Shown here: piece after piece, positions 5,843-10,577 of the stretch | Layout: each line of letters opens with the position of its first letter | Position numbering within the stretch: position 1 is the first letter of the stretch | Position numbers and translations under genes: made by a program | Notes under the pieces: generated by a model | Database searches by the model: none | What the model was told of the DNA's origin: nothing | Seen by the model: the letters and a program-made list of their open reading frames with translations, nothing else | DNA from: Algoriphagus sp. | GTDB taxonomy: Bacteria > Bacteroidota > Bacteroidia > Cytophagales > Cyclobacteriaceae | Direction of reading: 5' to 3' | Length of the DNA: 10,577 bases | Assembly (NCBI GenBank): GCA_023255285.1 | Contig: JALRIY010000064.1 | Location: 1-10,577 of the forward strand

Positions 5843-6434
5843 GGTTTTGGATTAGTTCTAAAAGGGTTGTAGAGGCAAAAGTCTCCAAATTCACGAAAAA
5901 AGCGAAGAAAATCGCTTCAATTTCTTTTTCTTTTTCCCAAAGCACTTGGGTGGACTCATTCATTTTGGAATCAAAGCGGGCACGACGGCTCAGACCATCT
6001 AAAGCTGCTTGAATGCCTACAGGTTCCCGGTAGGCATACAGCCAATTTTGAGTTTGCATCCAGTGAAACATCCTTCGGAAAGCTTCTGGGAGCTCATGGG
6101 GATAGGAAGAGAGGATCCGGTAGCTGTCTAGGCTAAATTGTTCCAAGTGTGTATCCAAATAATTATTCCAATTTTTGGCCAAAAAATAATCGAAAAAAAC
6201 ATCGCTGATTACCCGCGAATAGTGCCCAAAGCGTGGAATTAGGAAGGATTGGACTTGCTTAACTAAGGGGTGCGAATCGGTATAGGTATCAATGGCCCGA
6301 TGCAGCTGGATGCCGAGTTGTACTTTTTTTGGGTATTTTTCCATGTCCTTTCCTCGGACAAAGTCGGCAATAAAATTACCAACTAGGATTTCCTCCTGAC
6401 CGAAAGAAAGATAGGCATGCGCGAGAAAATTCAT
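5829..6434 (-). CDS. acpH: Acyl carrier protein phosphodiesterase (AcpH, DUF479/ACP_PD family)
   Basis: A 201-residue protein that opens with the family signature M-N-F-L-A-H (H6), then G-N-F-I-A-D-F-V-R-G (D24), G-I-Q-L-H-R-A-I-D-T-Y-T-D (H45, D49, D53), and D-V-F-F-D-Y-F-L-A-K-N-W (78-89). E. coli AcpH, 193 residues, has the same order of motifs. The enzyme removes the 4'-phosphopantetheine group from holo-ACP in a metal-dependent reaction, turning over the prosthetic group in the cytosol. One oddity: the D-H of the last motif (D-H-F-L in E. coli) is D-Y here (D82-Y83). The gene diverges from the SF1 helicase across 65 bases and overlaps the downstream membrane-protein gene by 14 bases. The link to that membrane protein is unexplained. 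Family assignment is secure; activity is inferred. Confidence 0.9.
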   Translation of the reverse strand: MNFLAHAYLSFGQEEILVGNFIADFVRGKDMEKYPKKVQLGIQLHRAIDTYTDSHPLVKQVQSFLIPRFGHYSRVISDVFFDYFLAKNWNNYLDTHLEQFSLDSYRILSSYPHELPEAFRRMFHWMQTQNWLYAYREPVGIQAALDGLSRRARFDSKMNESTQVLWEKEKEIEAIFFAFFVNLETFASTTLLELIQNHDPA

Positions 6435-6451
6435 TTAAAATCTAGGATAAG

Positions 6452-6480
6452 CAAACACTAGGGGTGTTCCCTAGTTTCAA
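6452..6480 (-). promoter_or_regulatory. Candidate acpH promoter
   Basis: On the minus strand a TTG (6480-6478) is followed after 17 bases by TAGTGTTTG (6460-6452), close to TAnnTTTG but with one extra base between TA and TTTG. It would give a leader of about 10 bases before the acpH ATG at 6434. The match is imperfect. Confidence 0.4.
6457..6475. promoter_or_regulatory. Perfect 7-5-7 palindrome in the acpH/helicase divergent spacer (operator candidate)
   Basis: ACTAGGG (6457-6463) and CCCTAGT (6469-6475) form an exact inverted repeat around GTGTT. It lies between the -33 and -7 candidates of the acpH promoter, which is where a dimeric repressor would block transcription. It is also 25 bases before the helicase ATG. 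It could equally form an RNA hairpin; there is no T tract. Confidence 0.5.
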
Positions 6481-6499
6481 GGCTAAAGTACAATCATTC

Positions 6500-8425
6500 A
6501 TGCGTAATTCCTTCGAAGAAATTAAGGTAGGCCTCAAGCTCTTGCAACTGGAGCGGCAAGAGGATTTAGCTCAATACAAAAAAAAGTTTCTCAACACCAC
6601 CATTGCAGACAAAAAAAAGGAGGGCATTACTTGGCATCCAATCTTGCTTAAAAAAACGAAGATAGGGATGGGTGAGCGGCTCATTATCGAGGTGGAGCGT
6701 ACCGATACCAATTACCCTTCTTCCTTCAGTTCGGGTAAGTCTGTTTCTTTTTTTTCTACACAGGATGGCTACCATAGCCCTGAGTTTCGAGTGAATGGAG
6801 TAGTCAATCAGGCCAAAAAAGAGAGCCTAATCGTCACCCTTCAGTCGGATGAGGTTCCTGAATGGATGGACTCAGGAAGGCTTGGGGTGGACTTGTTATT
6901 TGATGAGGCCAGCTACCGTGAGATGGAGTCGGCCTTGAAAAAACTGCTGGTTACCGAGGAGCCACAGCTCCTAAAATTTAGGGATTTGATCTATGGGGAA
7001 GGCCGTCCCGTTTTTGGGAATGAAGCAAAAATTGACCTACCGGAATTGAATTTTTCCCAAGTGCTGGCTTGCCAAAAGATGGAGGCAGCCCAAGATATTG
7101 CGGTAGTTCATGGCCCTCCAGGCACGGGCAAGACCACTACCTTGATTGCAGCGATCTCGCGTGCAACACGTTCTAATCAGCGTATACTGGTTTGTGCTCC
7201 AAGTAATGCAGCCGTAGATTTGCTCGTAGAAAAGCTGATTGACAAGGGCATATCCACACTTCGATTGGGTCACCCTGCTCGCGTGGAGGAGAAAATCCTC
7301 AACCAGACCCTAGATGCCAAGATTGCCTTGCACGACAGCTACCGTGACCTGAAGAAGTTGCGCAAGGAGACCGAATCCTATCTGCAGTTGGCCAAGCAAT
7401 ACAAACGAAATTTTGGACCCGAGGAGCGGGCACAGCGCAAGCTGCTCTATCAGGAAGTGAGCCGTATCCGAGAACTTGCGGAGCATTTGGAGGACTACAT
7501 TCGATCTGATGTGTACCAGAAGACCCAAGTTTTTGCAAGTACCTTGGTGGGTGCAGGTTCGCATCACCTCAAGGGCATGGTTTTTGACTTGGTATTTATA
7601 GATGAAGCGGCACAAGGCTTGGAGGCAGCAACCTGGATTCCAATTTTCAAAGCCAAAAAAGTGATTTTTGCGGGCGACCACTGCCAACTTCCTCCTACCA
7701 TCAAGTCAATCGATGCGGCTAGGCAGGGGCTGTCGACTACCTTGTTTGAAAAAATGATTCAACGTCATCCCCAAGCTGCGCAAATGCTTCAGGTGCAATA
7801 CCGCATGCCGGCGACGGTTATGGGTTTTTCGAATCAACAGTTTTACGAGGGGAAGCTCCAAGCAGCAGCAAATACGGAGACGCATGCTTTTTCTCCGGAT
7901 GAACCTGTAATGGAGTGGGTAGATACAGCAGGGGCGGGTTACAGTGAGCAGGTAGAATCCGAAAGCCTGAGCACCTTCAACCCCGAGGAGGCACAGTTTG
8001 CCTGCAAATACCTTAACGATACCATTCTACGCATTGGATTTGGACTTTTTAAGGAAAAGGGATGGACTATTGGCCTGATTGCACCCTATTCTGCACAGGT
8101 GCGGCGCTTGCGTCACTTGATTTTTGAAACCTATGATTTTCCCAATTTGAAGGCTTTTGCAGGCATGATTACCATAGATACGGTAGATGGATTTCAGGGG
8201 CAGGAGCGGGATTTGATGCTGATCTCGATGACGCGATCCAACGACCGGGGAGAGATTGGTTTTCTTTCCGACAAGCGCCGTATGAATGTGGCCTTGACTC
8301 GAGCGAAGCGTAAATTGATAGTGGTTGGAGACACCAGTACCCTGGCACAGCACCCGTTTTTTGATTCTCTACTTCGCTATGTTGAAGAGAATGGATGCTA
8401 CAAAAGTGTGTGGGAATTTCTGTAG
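6500..8425 (+). CDS. SF1 DNA/RNA helicase of the IGHMBP2/DNA2 (Upf1-like) type
   Basis: A 641-residue superfamily 1B helicase. Residues 1 to about 185 form the N-terminal region with the beta-barrel insert seen in IGHMBP2-like proteins. The motor follows with Walker A G-P-P-G-T-G-K-T (205-212), Walker B D-E-A-A (368-371), motif III G-D-H-C-Q-L-P-P-T (392-400), motif IV Q-Y-R-M-P (433-437), motif V V-D-G-F-Q-G-Q-E (562-569) and motif VI V-A-L-T-R-A-K (597-603). A charged helical insert lies between motifs Ia and II (about 280-345). No nuclease domain is fused. It should unwind nucleic acid 5' to 3' using ATP; the bacterial role is not well defined. A GTG at 6464 would add 12 residues encoded partly by the palindrome; ATG 6500 (M-R-N-S-F-E-E) is preferred because homologues start with such an acidic helix. 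Its stop is 4 bp from that of the opposing DEAD-box gene. Confidence 0.94.
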   Translation: MRNSFEEIKVGLKLLQLERQEDLAQYKKKFLNTTIADKKKEGITWHPILLKKTKIGMGERLIIEVERTDTNYPSSFSSGKSVSFFSTQDGYHSPEFRVNGVVNQAKKESLIVTLQSDEVPEWMDSGRLGVDLLFDEASYREMESALKKLLVTEEPQLLKFRDLIYGEGRPVFGNEAKIDLPELNFSQVLACQKMEAAQDIAVVHGPPGTGKTTTLIAAISRATRSNQRILVCAPSNAAVDLLVEKLIDKGISTLRLGHPARVEEKILNQTLDAKIALHDSYRDLKKLRKETESYLQLAKQYKRNFGPEERAQRKLLYQEVSRIRELAEHLEDYIRSDVYQKTQVFASTLVGAGSHHLKGMVFDLVFIDEAAQGLEAATWIPIFKAKKVIFAGDHCQLPPTIKSIDAARQGLSTTLFEKMIQRHPQAAQMLQVQYRMPATVMGFSNQQFYEGKLQAAANTETHAFSPDEPVMEWVDTAGAGYSEQVESESLSTFNPEEAQFACKYLNDTILRIGFGLFKEKGWTIGLIAPYSAQVRRLRHLIFETYDFPNLKAFAGMITIDTVDGFQGQERDLMLISMTRSNDRGEIGFLSDKRRMNVALTRAKRKLIVVGDTSTLAQHPFFDSLLRYVEENGCYKSVWEFL

Positions 8426-8429
8426 GGGC

Positions 8430-9596
8430 TTATTCACTGGGAGTATCCCCAGGCTCTGAACTTTCTTTTCCAAAGGCTTCAGCAGGTACCAAAGTCAACC
8501 ACTTTCCCATCTTCTTTTGAATGACTTTAAAATGATGTTGCTCCTCTGGGGTAATGAGGCTAATCGCATGTCCTGTGGCTCCTGCCCTGCCTGTGCGACC
8601 GATGCGGTGGATGTAATCCTTTGGGGAGCGGGGGAGTTCGTAGTTGATGACTAGTGGCAATCCTTCAATGTCTATTCCTCTTGCTGCTAGGTCGGTGGCT
8701 ACAAGCACCCTGGTTTTTCCAGACTTAAACTTGGCCAGTGCTTCTGTCCGTGCTCCTTGGCTTTTGTCTCCATGAAATGCGACTGCGTTAATTCCATTTT
8801 TATTCAATTTCACCACCATATTGTCAGCAGTTCGGATAGAGGAGGCAAAAACTAGAATTTGTTTCCAATCGCCAGACTGAATGAGTTGGCGGAGAAATGG
8901 CCCTTTGGTTTCGGGGCTTACGCGATAGGCTTCCTGATGAATGGCATCGGGTGTGAAGTCAGATGGTGCAACTTGAATTTCAACAGGGTTTTTGAGGAGT
9001 TGCTGGATAAGGGAAGTGAGTTCCTGGTCTTGGGTCGCAGAGAACAAGAGCGTTTGTTTCTTTTTGGGAGTCAGTTCCAGAAGGTGATCCATTTCTTCAC
9101 GAAAGCCCATTTGCAGAAGTTTGTCTGCTTCATCAATTACCAGGGTATGGAGGCGTCCAATGCCGACGGAATTTCGTCCAATTAAGTCAATCAGTCTACC
9201 AGGAGTAGCAATAAGTATTTCAACGCCTCCCAATTTCATCATTTGTGGATTGATGGATACCCCTCCAAAGATGGCTAGGGACTTGATGCGTCTTGGAAGG
9301 AAACGGCTAAAATTTTCAGTTACTTCTGCCACCTGTATCGCCAATTCCCGAGTAGGCACAAGCACCAAAACGGGCACCTGTCGATCACGAGGAGCATCTT
9401 GCTGCAGGAGATGCTGCAGAATGGGTAAGATATAGGCGGCTGTTTTTCCTGAACCGGTAGGGGCTAGTGCTAGGAGGTCTTTTTTTTGGAGAATTGCTGG
9501 GATAGCCTCTAGTTGAATGGGGTAAGGCGTATCGTAGTTGGCTCTTTGAATGGCCAGCAATAGGGCAGTTGCTAGACCTAGGTCGGAAAAATGCAT
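8430..9596 (-). CDS. DEAD-box ATP-dependent RNA helicase (RhlE-like)
   Basis: A complete 388-residue DEAD-box helicase. The motifs occur in order: Q motif (Y-P-I-Q, Q28), motif I A-P-T-G-S-G-K-T (45-52), Ia P-T-R-E-L-A (81-86), Ib T-P-G-R-L (131-135), II D-E-A-D (155-158), III S-A-T (186-188), V A-T-D-L-A-A-R-G-I-D (300-309) and VI H-R-I-G-R-T-G-R (330-337). These proteins remodel structured RNA, in bacteria mainly in ribosome assembly, mRNA decay and cold adaptation. The tail after motif VI is short (about 50 residues) and lacks the basic extension of many RhlE or DeaD proteins and the DbpA-type RNA-binding domain, so the client RNA cannot be guessed. A consensus -7 element lies 14 bases before the ATG. 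The gene has no room for its own terminator before the convergent helicase gene. Confidence 0.95.
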   Translation of the reverse strand: MHFSDLGLATALLLAIQRANYDTPYPIQLEAIPAILQKKDLLALAPTGSGKTAAYILPILQHLLQQDAPRDRQVPVLVLVPTRELAIQVAEVTENFSRFLPRRIKSLAIFGGVSINPQMMKLGGVEILIATPGRLIDLIGRNSVGIGRLHTLVIDEADKLLQMGFREEMDHLLELTPKKKQTLLFSATQDQELTSLIQQLLKNPVEIQVAPSDFTPDAIHQEAYRVSPETKGPFLRQLIQSGDWKQILVFASSIRTADNMVVKLNKNGINAVAFHGDKSQGARTEALAKFKSGKTRVLVATDLAARGIDIEGLPLVINYELPRSPKDYIHRIGRTGRAGATGHAISLITPEEQHHFKVIQKKMGKWLTLVPAEAFGKESSEPGDTPSE

Positions 9597-9610
9597 GCGA
9601 TTAATTTATA

Positions 9611-9618
9611 CAAAGGTA
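9611..9618 (-). promoter_or_regulatory. Consensus -7 element for the DEAD-box helicase gene
   Basis: On the minus strand this reads TACCTTTG, the same octamer as before guaA, and 14 bases separate it from the ATG at 9596. A leader of about 5-10 bases is implied. No convincing -33 TTG is present 17-21 bases upstream; a small 5-bp hairpin (AAGGA/TCCTT, 9633-9645) occupies that area. Confidence 0.6.
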
Positions 9619-9688
9619 CGAATGCACGAGGAAAGGAGTGTCCTTATGAATAATGTATGCTTAAAATTTATTTATCCCAAGGAAGTAG

Positions 9689-10577
9689 TTACACTACGAT
9701 TAAGCTAATCAAGTATAATGCTGCCATGGCAGAGAAGGAAGCGATGAGGGTTCCTAGGCTGTGTGATAGATTACCTTGTTTGGTAGTCATGCCTGAAAGT
9801 TGTGTAACTACCCAAAAGGCGGAATCATTGGCATGTGAAATGGCAAGGGCACCAGCACCGATAGCAAGTGTGGTAAAAACCTTTAAAATATCGGTATCCA
9901 GCCCTAGAGGGCTTAGTAGTGGAGCTACGATAGAAGCAGTAGTGATCATGGCTACGGTGGTGGATCCTTGGGCACATTTAAGTCCAAATGCGAGGAGAAA
10001 GGGAAGGAAAAGTCCCCAATTTGCTCCTTCAAATGCGCCAGTGACGGAAGTGCCAATACCTGAATTTTGAAGCATTTTACCAAATATTGCACCAGCACCT
10101 GTAATGAAGATTACTGGTGCTGCTGCAACCAATGCTTCCCCAAGCCAGCCTGTTGCAGCAAATAGTTTGCGGTCTAATTTTTTGGGAAGTGTGAAAGACA
10201 GTAATGCCCCTATAAATAAGGCAATCACTGGACTTCCAAGAAAGGAAACCAGCTCTTTGAATGGACCATTACCCAGGGGTTGGGAAGGATAATTTGCTAA
10301 GGAAGCAAGAAACAGCAGCCCTAAAGGACTTAAGATTGGAAGTAAGGAAGCCGCAAGCTTGGGGCGATCTTGCTGGGGAATCCCTTCATGTATTGGGGCT
10401 GTGGTTGGTCGAAGTGGAATTCTGGTAACCCACCTTTTTATGAAAAAATGTACCGGAATTAGCGCAAGGAGGGAGATGAATGGTCCATATAGCATCACTT
10501 GCCCAAGGTCTGCCCCTAGAATACCTGCGGTTGCAATCGGTCCTGGGGTAGGGGGAATTAAAGAATGGCTTACCATA
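9689..10577 (-). CDS. GntP-family gluconate:H+ symporter, C-terminal two-thirds (5' end outside window)
   Basis: The frame is open from a TAA at 9689-9691 to the window edge, giving 295-296 residues of an otherwise about 440-residue permease. Recognisable GntP family blocks are H-S-L-I-P-P-T-P-G-P-I-A followed by G-A-D-L-G near the edge, and H-A-N-D-S-A-F-W-V-V-T-Q-L-S-G near the C-terminus. At least six hydrophobic segments separate them, and a loop with charged residues lies at about 65-75. Members import gluconate or related sugar acids with protons across the inner membrane. The specificity (gluconate, glycerate or other) cannot be settled from this part. The Met at the window edge is internal, not the start. 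The gene lies 92 bases upstream of the DEAD-box gene on the same strand; that gene has its own promoter element, and no strong terminator is visible between them. Confidence 0.9.
   Translation of the reverse strand, partial: MVSHSLIPPTPGPIATAGILGADLGQVMLYGPFISLLALIPVHFFIKRWVTRIPLRPTTAPIHEGIPQQDRPKLAASLLPILSPLGLLFLASLANYPSQPLGNGPFKELVSFLGSPVIALFIGALLSFTLPKKLDRKLFAATGWLGEALVAAAPVIFITGAGAIFGKMLQNSGIGTSVTGAFEGANWGLFLPFLLAFGLKCAQGSTTVAMITTASIVAPLLSPLGLDTDILKVFTTLAIGAGALAISHANDSAFWVVTQLSGMTTKQGNLSHSLGTLIASFSAMAALYLISLIVV

Noticed and set aside
6464..6499. GTG 6464 as start of the SF1 helicase
   Set aside because: It would put half of the palindrome inside the coding region, and ATG 6500 fits the family's usual beginning better.
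8859..9435. Plus-strand open frames opposite the DEAD-box gene
   Set aside because: They are antisense to conserved helicase motifs and have no family features or start signals.
9633..9645. AAGGA/TCCTT hairpin as a terminator for the GntP gene
   Set aside because: Five base pairs with a 3-base loop and no T tract on the minus strand; too weak.
9657..10292. Plus-strand open frames opposite the GntP gene
   Set aside because: They mirror a hydrophobic permease, lack conserved features, and the minus strand carries clear GntP motifs.

Overview
The window looks like chromosomal housekeeping DNA from a member of the Bacteroidota, probably a Cytophagales or Cyclobacteriaceae-type organism. Three things point there. 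The octamer TAnnTTTG, the -7 promoter element of this phylum, stands before several genes (TACTTTTG, and TACCTTTG twice). Shine-Dalgarno sequences are nearly absent. The gene types (Bacteroidota-style FolE and GuaA, ligase-associated exonuclease, short AcpH) also fit. The phylum call is fairly secure; the family is inference.

Left part (1-3408, all + strand). The window opens in the last 44 codons of folE (GTP cyclohydrolase I), closed by a strong intrinsic terminator. Next is a short SDR-fold protein whose catalytic tyrosine position holds isoleucine. A promoter at 946-978 then appears to drive four closely spaced genes: a small coiled-coil protein, a SpoIIAA/STAS-like protein of unknown role, a flavin reductase-like FMN-binding protein (its start overlaps the previous stop by one base), and the 'ligase-associated' metallo-beta-lactamase DNA exonuclease. 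The usual ATP-dependent DNA ligase partner does not follow.

Middle (3409-5383). guaA (GMP synthase) carries a consensus -7 element only three bases before its ATG, which suggests a leaderless mRNA. Behind it lies about 250 bp of non-coding DNA with three blocks of decayed seven-base tandem repeats, each built on a different word, plus a nested inverted repeat. A weak bidirectional hairpin separates guaA from the convergent minus-strand genes.

Right part (5384-10577). A minus-strand pair, acpH (ACP phosphodiesterase) and a two-TM protein with a PH-like tail, overlaps by 14 bp and diverges from a SF1 helicase of the IGHMBP2/DNA2 type. The 65-bp divergent spacer holds a perfect 7+5+7 palindrome placed like an operator. 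The SF1 helicase converges on a DEAD-box RNA helicase with only 4 bp between their stop codons. The window ends inside a GntP-family gluconate:H+ symporter on the minus strand, whose N-terminal third lies outside.

I found no mobile element, CRISPR array, tRNA or rRNA. No complete novel defence or biosynthetic system is visible. The best leads are the heptad-repeat intergenic region, the Tyr-less SDR in a folE/flavin reductase neighbourhood, and the guaA promoter geometry.
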